DNA of 64,000 bases from contig CASIAX010000001.1 of assembly GCA_949372955.1 (NCBI GenBank), positions 62,001-126,000 of the forward strand, in the 5' to 3' direction. The notes beneath the pieces were generated by a model. The model ran no database searches and was not told the origin of the DNA. It worked only from the letters and a program-made list of their open reading frames with translations. Positions 8,100-16,847 of the stretch are shown here, piece by piece; positions within the stretch are counted from its first letter, which is position 1; every line of letters starts with the position of its first letter. Source of the DNA: SGZJ01 sp949372955 (lineage in GTDB: Bacteria; Bacteroidota; Bacteroidia; Flavobacteriales; Flavobacteriaceae). A program made the position numbers and the translations under genes.

Positions 8100-9346
8100 T
8101 GACTGCAGAAATAATTACAATTGGGGATGAGATTTTAATCGGACAGACTGTAGATACTAATTCTACATTTATTGCTAAAGAGTTTAACAAAATTGGACTC
8201 TCAATTAATAGAATCTCTTCAATTAAAGATAGCGAATCTGATATCTTAACTACTTTAAATAGCTGTTTAAATTATTCTGATATAGTAATAGTTACTGGAG
8301 GCTTAGGTCCAACTAACGATGATATTACCAAAAACACACTACTCAAGTTTTTTAACGATAAACTTATTACTGACCATAATGTTTTAGATAATATTAAATT
8401 TATTTGGAAAAAGTATATCAAACAACCACTTTTACAAGTCAATATCGATCAATCTCTAGTACCTTCTAAAGCTCATGTTTTTTTAAATACTAAGGGAAGT
8501 GCCCCAGGATTGTGGTTACAAAAAAACAATACTGTTTTTGTTTTTTTACCAGGTGTGCCATTTGAAATGAAGTCATTAATAAACGATAGTATCATACCAA
8601 AAATTCTTAAAGAATTTAGCTTACCTTATATCCTTCATAAAACTATTTTAACTTATGGAATGGGGGAAAGTAGTATTGCTGAGATAATTAAAAAATGGGA
8701 AGATAATTTACCTATTGAAATTAGTTTAGCATACTTGCCAAGTCTTGGCAGAGTTAAGTTGAGATTGTCAACAAAAGGGGAAGATTTAAGTAAAATTACT
8801 GAAAATATTAAAGTTCAAATTGACAAATTATTACCCTTAATTAAGGATATATTTGTTGGTTATGAGGAAGACGAATCAATTGAAAAGTTAATTTCTAATG
8901 AACTAATTAAGAATAACTCAACTATTTCTTTAGCAGAAAGTTTTACAGGAGGTAAAATATCTGATTCTTTAGTCTCTATTGCTGGTGCTTCTACCTTTTT
9001 CAAAGGTTGCGTAGTCTGTTATTCTACAGAATCTAAGATTAATACTTTAAAGGTTAATATTGATTTGATTGAAAAATACTCTGTGGTAAGTTCTCAAGTT
9101 GTAGAATCTATGGCTGTTGAGACAAAAAAAATGTTTAATTCTGATTACGGATTAGCAACAACTGGTAATGCAGGTCCAAACAAGGGCGACTCTAATAAAG
9201 AAGTAGGTACTGTCTTTATTGGTATCGCAACTCCAAAAGAGGTGTTTTCATTCGAATTTAACTTTGGTAATTCTAGGGAAAGAGTCACTAATAAGGCTGT
9301 TAATAAATCTTTTGAGTTGCTATTGAAAGAATTATTAAAAAATTGA
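8099..9346 (+). CDS. cinA: CinA family nicotinamide-nucleotide amidohydrolase
   Basis: This 415-residue protein has the full two-domain CinA architecture. The N-terminal MoCF-like (COG1058) domain begins TAEIITIGDEILIGQT and carries VTGGLGPTNDDITK. The C-terminal CinA amidase (COG1546) domain carries SLAESFTGGKISDSL and ATTGNAGP. The family deamidates nicotinamide mononucleotide and hydrolyses ADP-ribose, recycling pyridine nucleotides; the competence-induced name is historical. It is coupled to the upstream FAH gene by a one-base TAATG overlap. Its TGA stop overlaps the left arm of a palindrome in front of rpmB. Confidence 0.95.
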   Translation: MTAEIITIGDEILIGQTVDTNSTFIAKEFNKIGLSINRISSIKDSESDILTTLNSCLNYSDIVIVTGGLGPTNDDITKNTLLKFFNDKLITDHNVLDNIKFIWKKYIKQPLLQVNIDQSLVPSKAHVFLNTKGSAPGLWLQKNNTVFVFLPGVPFEMKSLINDSIIPKILKEFSLPYILHKTILTYGMGESSIAEIIKKWEDNLPIEISLAYLPSLGRVKLRLSTKGEDLSKITENIKVQIDKLLPLIKDIFVGYEEDESIEKLISNELIKNNSTISLAESFTGGKISDSLVSIAGASTFFKGCVVCYSTESKINTLKVNIDLIEKYSVVSSQVVESMAVETKKMFNSDYGLATTGNAGPNKGDSNKEVGTVFIGIATPKEVFSFEFNFGNSRERVTNKAVNKSFELLLKELLKN

Positions 9347-9362
9347 CATATAATATTTGTCA
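9344..9362. promoter_or_regulatory. 19-bp near-perfect palindrome overlapping the rpmB promoter
   Basis: TGACATATAATATTTGTCA pairs at eight of nine positions around a central A. It covers the TTTG -33 element of the promoter for rpmB-rpmG-DUF4295. The size, AT-rich core and position fit an operator for a dimeric repressor, with Fur-like size and composition, but no regulator can be named from sequence alone. Confidence 0.35.
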
Positions 9363-9386
9363 TATATTAAAGAATTTGTAAATTCG
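9356..9386 (+). promoter_or_regulatory. Promoter for rpmB-rpmG-DUF4295
   Basis: TTTG at 9356-9359 is followed after exactly 19 bases by TAAATTCG at 9379-9386, one mismatch from the Bacteroidota -7 consensus TAnnTTTG. The 19-base spacer is the classical one. Transcription would begin near 9392, leaving a leader of about 35 bases. Confidence 0.55.
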
Positions 9387-9427
9387 CACCTCGTAATAAA
9401 AAACATTTGTAATAAATTTATAAGATT

Positions 9428-9664
9428 ATGTCAAGAGTTTGTGAATTAACAGGTAAAACAGGAATGGTAGGAAACAATGTTTCCAAGTCCCTTAATAGAA
9501 CTAAGCGTAAGTTTGATGCTAACCTTATTAAAAAACGTTTTTATATTCCTGAAGAAGACAAGTGGATTACACTTAAAATCGCTACTTCAACTCTTAAAAC
9601 AATAAATAGAATTGGAATTTCTGCAGCTTTGAAAGATGCTAGAAGTAAAGGTTTTTTAAAATAA
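9428..9664 (+). CDS. rpmB: 50S ribosomal protein L28 (bL28)
   Basis: A 78-residue protein typical of Bacteroidota L28, starting MSRVCELTGKTGMVGNNVS and ending SAALKDARSKGFLK. It is part of the large ribosomal subunit near the E site. Only Cys5 of the zinc-binding cysteines is present, so this is the zinc-independent (C-minus) form, as is usual in this phylum. It leads a compact cluster with rpmG (8 bases downstream) and DUF4295. Confidence 0.98.
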   Translation: MSRVCELTGKTGMVGNNVSKSLNRTKRKFDANLIKKRFYIPEEDKWITLKIATSTLKTINRIGISAALKDARSKGFLK

Positions 9665-9672
9665 TTTAAAAG

Positions 9673-9855
9673 ATGGCTAAAAGAGGCAACAGAGTACAAG
9701 TTATATTAGAATGTACAGAGCATAAAGCTAGTGGTATGGCTGGAACTTCCAGATATATTACTACTAAGAATAAAAAAAACACACCTGATAGAGTTGAAAT
9801 AAAAAAATTCAATCCTATCCTAAAGAAAATGACTATCCACAAGGAAATTAAGTAA
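9673..9855 (+). CDS. rpmG: 50S ribosomal protein L33 (bL33)
   Basis: A 60-residue basic protein matching Bacteroidota L33: MAKRGNRVQVILECTEHKAS at the N-terminus, then SRYITTKNKKNTPDRVEIKK. It belongs to the large subunit near the E site. The paired CxxC motifs of the zinc-binding form are absent (one Cys only), so it is the C-minus form. It lies between rpmB and the DUF4295 gene, with gaps of 8 and 11 bases. Confidence 0.98.
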   Translation: MAKRGNRVQVILECTEHKASGMAGTSRYITTKNKKNTPDRVEIKKFNPILKKMTIHKEIK

Positions 9856-9866
9856 ATTATAATATT

Positions 9867-10019
9867 ATGGCAAAAAAATCAGTTGCATCGTTACAGACAG
9901 GTTCTAAAAGATTAACAAAGGCTATCAAGATGGTGAAATCTCCTAAAACTGGAGCTTACTCTTTTGTTGAAACTATATTACAACCAGATAAAGTAAATGA
10001 CTTCTTAAGTAAAAAATAA
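9867..10019 (+). CDS. DUF4295 family small basic protein (Bacteroidota-specific, probably ribosome-associated)
   Basis: A 50-codon gene begins with MAKKSVASLQTGSKRLTKAI and ends DFLSKK with a TAA. The protein is lysine-rich and matches the DUF4295 family that in Bacteroidota sits directly after rpmG and before ftsY. Its size, charge and operon position suggest a ribosomal protein. A Bacteroidota-specific large-subunit protein, bL38, has been described from a flavobacterial ribosome structure; I suspect this family corresponds to it but cannot confirm that from sequence. It starts 11 bases after rpmG and is followed by a strong terminator. Confidence 0.88.
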   Translation: MAKKSVASLQTGSKRLTKAIKMVKSPKTGAYSFVETILQPDKVNDFLSKK

Positions 10020-10045
10020 TTTACTAGATTAAATATTAACTTTAA

Positions 10046-10085
10046 AAAAGCTGCTTTTGTAAAAAAGCGGCTTTTATTTTTATAT
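10046..10085 (+). terminator. Rho-independent terminator after the rpmB-rpmG-DUF4295 cluster
   Basis: The arm AAAAGCTGCTTTT (10046-10058) pairs with AAAAGCGGCTTTT (10063-10075) over 13 bp with one U-G wobble and a four-base loop, followed by a T-rich tail. It separates the ribosomal cluster from ftsY. Confidence 0.85.
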
Positions 10086-10111
10086 TTACATTATAGATTT
10101 ATTATATAAGT

Positions 10112-11068
10112 ATGAGTTTCTTTAAAAATATTTTTTCGAGTTCTAAAAAAGATTCTTTAGATAAAGGATTAGAAAAGTCTAAAACTTCCTTTTTTTCAAA
10201 ATTAAACAAAATCATTGCTGGTAAATCAACGATTGACAATGATTTCCTGGATGATCTTGAAGAGGTTCTAATTTCTAGTGATGTTGGAGTAAATACTACC
10301 TTAAAAATTATTGATCGTATTGAGTCTAGAGTTGCTAAGGACAAGTTCAACGGATTGAATGAGTTAAATATATTACTTAAAGAAGAGATTAGTCTACTTC
10401 TTTCTGAAAACAACACGTTATCTTCAACTGATTTTGAAATTCCTAAATCAAATGATCCTTATGTTATTATGGTTGTTGGTGTCAATGGAGTTGGTAAGAC
10501 TACTACTATTGGAAAGTTAGCTAATCAGTTCAAGTCTAAAGGCTTAGAAGTTGTATTAGGAGCAGGTGACACTTTTAGAGCAGCTGCTATTGATCAACTT
10601 CAAATTTGGGCAGATAGGGTAGATGTTCCTTTAATAAGGCAAGACATGGGTAGTGACCCTGCCTCAGTTGCCTTTGACACACTAACTACAGCTAAGTTGA
10701 AGAAGGCGGATGTAGTTATAATCGATACTGCAGGAAGATTACATAATAAAGTTAATTTAATGAATGAGTTATCTAAAATTAAAAGAGTTATGGATAAAGT
10801 TATTACTAACTCTCCTCATGAAATATTACTTGTTTTAGATGGTTCAACAGGTCAAAATGCTTTTGAACAAGCTAAACAGTTTATTAACACAACTGATGTA
10901 AATGCGCTTGCAATTACTAAATTAGATGGAACAGCTAAAGGTGGTGTTGTTATTGGAATTAGTGATGAATTCAAAATTCCTGTTAAATATATTGGAGTAG
11001 GAGAGTCGATTGATGACCTTCAGGTTTTTAATAAACATGAATTTGTAGATTCTTTCTTTAAAAATTAA
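10112..11068 (+). CDS. ftsY: Signal recognition particle receptor FtsY
   Basis: A 318-residue SRP GTPase. A short charged N-terminal region is followed by the N domain (about 30-105) and the NG GTPase domain: G1 GVNGVGKTT (about 123-131), the insertion-box AGDTFRAAAIDQL, G3 DTAGRL (205-210), and G4/G5 near TKLDGTAKGG and YIGVGESIDDL. It docks ribosome-SRP complexes at the inner membrane for co-translational insertion with Sec and YidC; yidC is also in this window. The long acidic A domain of E. coli FtsY is absent, as in many bacteria. A terminator upstream implies its own promoter. It converges on the M14 peptidase gene with a 20-base gap. Confidence 0.97.
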   Translation: MSFFKNIFSSSKKDSLDKGLEKSKTSFFSKLNKIIAGKSTIDNDFLDDLEEVLISSDVGVNTTLKIIDRIESRVAKDKFNGLNELNILLKEEISLLLSENNTLSSTDFEIPKSNDPYVIMVVGVNGVGKTTTIGKLANQFKSKGLEVVLGAGDTFRAAAIDQLQIWADRVDVPLIRQDMGSDPASVAFDTLTTAKLKKADVVIIDTAGRLHNKVNLMNELSKIKRVMDKVITNSPHEILLVLDGSTGQNAFEQAKQFINTTDVNALAITKLDGTAKGGVVIGISDEFKIPVKYIGVGESIDDLQVFNKHEFVDSFFKN

Positions 11069-11088
11069 AGAGATAAGATCTATATTAT

Positions 11089-13560
11089 TTAATCCACAAA
11101 GAAAATAGAATTAACTAATAATAATTTTCCATTTTCCCAAAAACTTCTAAATAGTGGATTATCTACCATGTAAATAAAACTTCCACTTCCATAATTTTGA
11201 TGTCCAAACACTAATGAATTACTAATTTTATCTAATGCTTTTTCACCTGCGAAACCAGATGTAGGCTTTGGTTTATTGTTTAGGTACCCTACATTATATC
11301 CATTTTCAAGCAATTTATATGAGCTGTTACCGATCTTTAGAGAAAAATAATAATTATCCTTATATCCATAAGCCATGGGGTGAGTATTGTCTAGATTTAT
11401 TTTAAATATAGCCCCTGAAATCGATTGGTTAATTCTGCTTTCATTTCTTTCATTATATTTTACTAGCTTATTGATCTCATTCTCATTCTCATTTTCATTT
11501 AGATTTTTTTCTAATCCAATGTCTAAATTTGTTAAACTATTAAGTGCCCTATCGAGTGCAATTACTTTGCCGCCGCCAGAAACCCAATCTTTAAGCACGT
11601 TACTATTTTCCTTATTAGATTTATAAAACCCGCTTGGGAGAATCAAAACATCTATTAAGGAAAGATCAACGCTATTAAATGTATCATAATTTAGATGGAT
11701 AAGTGGGTAGTTTAATTGTTTTTCAAAAAAGTGCCAGATTGCCCCATAATTTAGAGACGATATTCGATCACCTGTTAATACTGCTACTTTTGATTTGTGA
11801 ATTAATTTAACATCAGATGAACCTAGATCTGGGCCATTTTCAGAAATACCTGTTAATATATCATGAGATCTTCTGTTATGAGAATTTGCTAAGTCAATAA
11901 TGGATTTATGAAAATCAGTAATGTTTTGATCCCTATCTAAAACTATTAGTGATCCTGGATTGAATTTTTTACCGTTTGTTGTAACTGTTTTTGTAGTGTA
12001 TCTAACTTTAAAATTATTATTTAACAGTTCTGTTAAAAACTGTGCATCAACTAAACTACTCCAGTCAAAAACATATCCCATAGAATTTAAATTGATTTTG
12101 TTTACTTCAAAATTAAATTCATGGTTTATAGTTTCTATGTCTTGTTTTATTACTGAAGCTTCTAGTCCATATGCATAAGGTAAGCTCCAAGCTGTAATAT
12201 CATAAGTTAGAGGGTTTGATAATTTTGTTTTTTGTTCAAATAAGATTTCAACTAATCTACCCTTAGGTTGATTGGTTTTTATAATTAAATCATTTTTGTT
12301 TATTTCAACTTTAGTGTCTTTATTCATTAAATAACTGTAACCACTAATTTTATCGTTGTTCTTAGCAAAAGCATATTTTATTTCATGATAATCTAACAAG
12401 CTAGTTAAGCTTTTGACTTTATCTTTATTTCCCTGAATTACATAATTAGTTTTATTATTTTTTTGAGATTTGAAAAAACCAATAAACTCATTGTTCAGCC
12501 TATCAGCATTTTTAGAGGAGATTTCTACTGTGGATAACCCTGTTGTTGTATGATGATTAATTCTGTCTTTTAAAGAAAGTATTTCATTTTCTGAATTAAG
12601 GACACCTAATCCAGCATCTCCTCCACCTGCTTGCTCATAAGTCATGCCTATTGCACCTAAAAATGTTGGATAGGTATCACCATAGCTTGGGTATAAAAGA
12701 TCAAATGTTTCTTTAGTAAAATAAAGCCAACCATTTTTGTCAAAATACTTAGCGTGATTATTTCCAATTTCTTTTTGAAATTTTCTTTGCCAATCAGTAA
12801 TTTGTTCATGTAAGGGTTCTGCAGCAGGCGCAAAGTAATAAGGCATGTCAATTCCTTGCTCATGAAAATCTACATGAATGTGTGGTAACCATTTGTTATA
12901 TACCTTTAACCTATCTCTTGATTCCTTTTGTGTTACCCAAGCCCAATCACGATTTAAATCAAATAGATAATGATTAGCCCTACCGCCTGGCCAAGGTTCA
13001 TTGTGCTCTCTTGCGTTTGGATCTGTATTTAGGGGGATTGTAACATTTTGGTTAAACCAGTTAGCATACCTATCTCTACCATCTGGATTAATACATGGGT
13101 CTAAAATAACAATTGTATTGTCTAGCCAATTATTATTATCTGTAACAAGTTTGTATAGTGTCTTCATTGCAGCTTCAGTACTTGAAGATTCATTTCCATG
13201 TACATTATAACTTAGCCAAACAATAGCTTTATTATCTGAAGTATCACCATCACCATCAATAATACCAGCATGTTTTAAATTATTCAATCTAATATTTTCT
13301 ATATTTTTTATGTTTTCAGCTGAGGAGATATATGAAACATATAGAGGTCTTCTTTCGTTAGTTTCACCATATTTTTCAAGAACCACTTGGTTAGATAATT
13401 CAGAACTAACGTACTTAAAGTAATCTAATACTTGACTGTGTCTTGAAAACTGAGTTCCTAGTTCATAGCCTAAAAATTCAGATGGAGACTTGACCTCTTG
13501 AGAATATGTTGAATTATAGCTTAATAAGGATATCAAAAATATTAGAGGTAAATTTTTCAT
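11089..13560 (-). CDS. Exported M14-family zinc carboxypeptidase with C-terminal amidotransferase-like domain
   Basis: The 823-residue protein starts with a signal peptide (about residues 1-20, ending TYSQ). The peptidase domain carries M14 zinc ligands His121 and Glu124 (NVHGNESSSTEAA) and His233 (HVDFHEQG), with a plausible catalytic Glu309 in MTYEQAGGG, so it looks active. Family members remove residues from the C-terminus of peptides or act on cell-wall peptides. The C-terminal part has a glutamine-amidotransferase-like Rossmann region (VAVLTGDRIS, then IDVLILPSGFY) as in related Bacteroidota proteins. A hexanucleotide repeat encodes an Asn-Glu run near 11476-11500. No T9SS sorting domain is obvious, so a periplasmic location is likely. 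Divergent from bshC with 105 bases between. Confidence 0.88.
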   Translation of the reverse strand: MKNLPLIFLISLLSYNSTYSQEVKSPSEFLGYELGTQFSRHSQVLDYFKYVSSELSNQVVLEKYGETNERRPLYVSYISSAENIKNIENIRLNNLKHAGIIDGDGDTSDNKAIVWLSYNVHGNESSSTEAAMKTLYKLVTDNNNWLDNTIVILDPCINPDGRDRYANWFNQNVTIPLNTDPNAREHNEPWPGGRANHYLFDLNRDWAWVTQKESRDRLKVYNKWLPHIHVDFHEQGIDMPYYFAPAAEPLHEQITDWQRKFQKEIGNNHAKYFDKNGWLYFTKETFDLLYPSYGDTYPTFLGAIGMTYEQAGGGDAGLGVLNSENEILSLKDRINHHTTTGLSTVEISSKNADRLNNEFIGFFKSQKNNKTNYVIQGNKDKVKSLTSLLDYHEIKYAFAKNNDKISGYSYLMNKDTKVEINKNDLIIKTNQPKGRLVEILFEQKTKLSNPLTYDITAWSLPYAYGLEASVIKQDIETINHEFNFEVNKINLNSMGYVFDWSSLVDAQFLTELLNNNFKVRYTTKTVTTNGKKFNPGSLIVLDRDQNITDFHKSIIDLANSHNRRSHDILTGISENGPDLGSSDVKLIHKSKVAVLTGDRISSLNYGAIWHFFEKQLNYPLIHLNYDTFNSVDLSLIDVLILPSGFYKSNKENSNVLKDWVSGGGKVIALDRALNSLTNLDIGLEKNLNENENENEINKLVKYNERNESRINQSISGAIFKINLDNTHPMAYGYKDNYYFSLKIGNSSYKLLENGYNVGYLNNKPKPTSGFAGEKALDKISNSLVFGHQNYGSGSFIYMVDNPLFRSFWENGKLLLVNSIFFVD

Positions 13561-13665
13561 AATTGGTTATTTAGGGATATGTATATTACATAAAGAAAAC
13601 TAATTAATTATTCTTTTGCAATTATAATATTAAACTATATTATATTTACTAATCAATATAAATTA

Positions 13666-15261
13666 ATGTCTAATAGATATATTTCATATAGAGATACTAA
13701 TTATTTCAATTCACTCTTTTGTGATTACATTGAAGGGGCAGATGATTTAACACCTTTTTATAATAATAAACCTAGTCTTGAAAGCTTTAATAACCAAATA
13801 CTTTCAAAAAAAGAAAATTTTAAAAAAGCGGATAGATTAACTTTAAGAGATGTTTTGGTTAAACAGTATTCTGATATAAATATTTCTGATGAGCTAAAAC
13901 ATAGTATTAACTCAATCGCTGATGAGGATACGTTTACAGTAACAACAGGTCATCAACTTTGTTTATTTACAGGTCCTTTATATTTTCTTTACAAAATAAT
14001 TTCAACAATTAACTTAACAGAAGAATTAAAAGTTAAATATCCCAAATTTAACTTTATACCAGTATACTGGATGGCAACTGAAGATCATGATTTTGAAGAA
14101 ATTAGAAGTTTTAAATATAAGGATCAAAACATTAAATGGGAGTCAGATCAAAATGGCGAAGTTGGTAAGTTTTTAACTAGTAATTTAAAACCTACTTTAG
14201 ATAAATTCTCTCAATTATTGCCAAATAATATCAATTCAAATAAACTCGTTAAGTTATTTGAAGAATCATATATAAAATCTAAAGATTTATCTGAGGCAAC
14301 AAGGAAACTTGTTCACGAGTTATTTCAAAAATATAAACTTGTTATTTTAGATTCTAATGAACGAGAATTAAAAAAAATATTTTCACCCATCATTAAAAAT
14401 GAATTAATTAACAATCTTATTTTTAACAATTCGTTAAAAACAATTGATGATTTAAAAAATAAACAATATAAAGCTCAAGTTAACCCTAGAAAAATAAATT
14501 TATTTTACCTATCTAAGGATTCGAGAAATAGAATTATTAATCATAAAGATGGTTTTTCAACTGATGACCAAAAATTTATTTGGACAAAAGATGAGATTAT
14601 TAATGAACTAAACATTCATCCTGAAAACTTCTCTCCGAATGTTTTGTTAAGACCTTTGTATCAGGAGACAATCCTTCCCAATATATGTTATGTTGGCGGT
14701 GGGTCTGAAATTTCATATTGGTTAGAATTAAAAAAATGCTTTGATGAATCAGATTTGTGTTTTCCAATACTTTTAAATAGAAACTCGGTTTTGTTAGTAA
14801 AGAAAAAACAATTCGGTAAATTAAGTAAAGTAAATACTAGTGTAAACGAGCTATTTTTGAATCAAAATAATTTAATAGCATCTAAAACTAAATTATTAGC
14901 ATCTGCAAAATTTGATTTTGATGACCAAAAATTATTTTTAATGAAACAATTTAATAATTTAAGAGAAGTAACTAAACTTACGGATATTAGTTTTTTGGGA
15001 GCTGTTAACGCTCAAGAAAAAAAACAACTAAAAGGCTTAATAAATTTAGAAAAGAGATTGTTGAAAGCTAATAAAAAGAAATATCATTCAGATTTATCTA
15101 GAATTACTTCATTACAGAATGAATTATTTCCGAATAACTCACTGCAAGAAAGATCTGTTAATTTTTCTGAATTCTATTCGGAATACGGAGAGAATTTTAT
15201 AAAAATATTAAAAGAAAATATTTCACCGCTTAATAATAAATTCACTATAATAGAACTTTAA
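13666..15261 (+). CDS. bshC: Bacillithiol biosynthesis cysteine-adding enzyme BshC
   Basis: A 531-residue protein of the expected BshC length. It has the family's N-terminal nucleotidyl-transferase-like core with TTGHQLCLFTGPLYFLYK near residue 97, followed by PVYWMATEDHDFEEI, NVLLRPLYQE and YVGGGSEISYW. BshC links cysteine to glucosaminyl-malate, the last step of bacillithiol synthesis, so the organism probably uses bacillithiol as its low-molecular-weight thiol. The bshA and bshB genes are not in the window, which is normal for Bacteroidota. It is followed 52 bases later by guaA. The start is the only ATG before the conserved N-terminus. Confidence 0.94.
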   Translation: MSNRYISYRDTNYFNSLFCDYIEGADDLTPFYNNKPSLESFNNQILSKKENFKKADRLTLRDVLVKQYSDINISDELKHSINSIADEDTFTVTTGHQLCLFTGPLYFLYKIISTINLTEELKVKYPKFNFIPVYWMATEDHDFEEIRSFKYKDQNIKWESDQNGEVGKFLTSNLKPTLDKFSQLLPNNINSNKLVKLFEESYIKSKDLSEATRKLVHELFQKYKLVILDSNERELKKIFSPIIKNELINNLIFNNSLKTIDDLKNKQYKAQVNPRKINLFYLSKDSRNRIINHKDGFSTDDQKFIWTKDEIINELNIHPENFSPNVLLRPLYQETILPNICYVGGGSEISYWLELKKCFDESDLCFPILLNRNSVLLVKKKQFGKLSKVNTSVNELFLNQNNLIASKTKLLASAKFDFDDQKLFLMKQFNNLREVTKLTDISFLGAVNAQEKKQLKGLINLEKRLLKANKKKYHSDLSRITSLQNELFPNNSLQERSVNFSEFYSEYGENFIKILKENISPLNNKFTIIEL

Positions 15262-15313
15262 AAATATTTAATTTTTTATCTATTTATTTTAAAATCTATT
15301 TATATTTTTACAC

Positions 15314-16846
15314 ATGCAAAATAAGGTATTAATTTTAGATTTTGGCTCTCAGTATACACAGCTAATAGCTAGAAGAGTTAGAGAATTAAATATTTATTGT
15401 GAGATCTTCCCTTACAACAAAATCCCAATTAACCTTAAGGTTTATAAATCTGTAATTTTATCAGGCAGTCCGTTTTCTGTCAGAGATGATAATTCTCCTA
15501 AACCAGATTTAAGTTATATACTTGATAACTTACCAGTTTTAGCAGTCTGTTATGGGGCTCAACTAATTGCGCAAAATTATGGGGGATTAGTTTCTGAGTC
15601 AAATATTAGAGAATATGGAAGAGCTAATTTAAGTTATATTAATAGTAACGACTTATTATTTTCTGATATTTCAGAAGGTAGCCAAGTCTGGATGAGCCAT
15701 AGTGACACGATAAAGAATCTACCAATTAATGCTACTTTAATCGCTAGTACTAATGATGTTCAAAATGCGGCATACAGAATAAATGACAAGGACATATATG
15801 CCTTACAATTTCATCCTGAAGTTTATCATACAACGGATGGAAAGAAGCTTCTACAAAATTTTCTTATAAATATATCTAAACTAAAACAAGACTGGACCCC
15901 AGATTCATTTGTTGACACTACAGTTGAGTCTTTGAAAAAAAAGATAGGTAATGATAAAGTTATTTTAGGTCTGTCAGGAGGTGTCGATTCAACTGTAGCA
16001 GCTGTTTTATTACATAAGGCTATAGGCAATAATTTAAATTGTGTTTTTGTAAATAATGGTTTGTTAAGAAAAAATGAGTTTCAAGATGTGCTTAATCAAT
16101 ATCAAGGAATGAATTTAAATGTAAAGGGTATAGATTATTGTGATCAGTTTTATAAAGCTTTAGAAGGTATAAAAGATCCAGAAATGAAAAGAAAGACTAT
16201 TGGCCGAGTTTTTATTGAAGCTTTTGATGAAGAGTCTAAAAAAATATCGAATGCTAACTGGCTAGCACAAGGAACTATTTACCCTGATGTTATAGAAAGT
16301 ATTTCTGCAACTGGTGGACCATCTGCTACTATAAAGAGTCACCATAATGTAGGTGGTTTACCAGATTTTATGAAACTTAGTGTAGTAGAACCATTAAGAT
16401 TACTTTTTAAAGATGAAGTAAGGAGAGTGGGTGCTTCACTTGGAATAGACCCTAAATTATTAGGTAGACATCCTTTTCCTGGACCTGGATTAGGGATTAG
16501 AATACTTGGTGATATAACTAGGGATAAGGTTAAAATTTTACAAGAAGTTGACCACATTTTTATTGAAGGTTTAAAAGAATGGGATTTATATGATAAGGTT
16601 TGGCAAGCAGGTGCAATTTTGTTACCTGTTAACAGTGTTGGGGTAATGGGAGATGAACGAACTTATGAAAAGTGTGTAGCTCTTCGAGCTGTGGAAAGTA
16701 CTGATGGAATGACAGCCGACTGGGTTGATTTACCTTATGAATTTTTACAAAAAATATCTAATACAATTATTAATAGAGTGAAAGGAGTTAACAGGGTCGT
16801 TTATGATATTAGTTCAAAACCTCCTGCAACAATTGAATGGGAATAG
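15314..16846 (+). CDS. guaA: GMP synthase (glutamine-hydrolysing)
   Basis: A full-length 510-residue GuaA. The N-terminal class I glutamine amidotransferase domain begins KVLILDFGSQYTQLIARRV, with nucleophile Cys79 in AVCYGAQ and the His/Glu pair in LQFHPEV. The ATP-pyrophosphatase domain carries the PP-loop LSGGVDSTVAA, and the C-terminal dimerisation domain ends DISSKPPATIEWE. It aminates XMP to GMP. A TATATTTT box lies six bases before the ATG, giving at most a very short leader. The stop codon is one base from the ATG of the LysM protein, an arrangement common in Bacteroidota. Confidence 0.98.
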   Translation: MQNKVLILDFGSQYTQLIARRVRELNIYCEIFPYNKIPINLKVYKSVILSGSPFSVRDDNSPKPDLSYILDNLPVLAVCYGAQLIAQNYGGLVSESNIREYGRANLSYINSNDLLFSDISEGSQVWMSHSDTIKNLPINATLIASTNDVQNAAYRINDKDIYALQFHPEVYHTTDGKKLLQNFLINISKLKQDWTPDSFVDTTVESLKKKIGNDKVILGLSGGVDSTVAAVLLHKAIGNNLNCVFVNNGLLRKNEFQDVLNQYQGMNLNVKGIDYCDQFYKALEGIKDPEMKRKTIGRVFIEAFDEESKKISNANWLAQGTIYPDVIESISATGGPSATIKSHHNVGGLPDFMKLSVVEPLRLLFKDEVRRVGASLGIDPKLLGRHPFPGPGLGIRILGDITRDKVKILQEVDHIFIEGLKEWDLYDKVWQAGAILLPVNSVGVMGDERTYEKCVALRAVESTDGMTADWVDLPYEFLQKISNTIINRVKGVNRVVYDISSKPPATIEWE

Positions 16847-16847
16847 A

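Noticed and set aside
10112..16846. Runs of eight A in several genes as possible programmed frameshift sites
   Set aside because: All the host frames continue intact through the runs with conserved protein sequence on both sides, and such runs are expected at this base composition.
16803..16847. Upstream in-frame ATG for the LysM protein, inside guaA
   Set aside because: It would add 15 residues before a clear signal peptide; the ATG one base after the guaA stop fits better.
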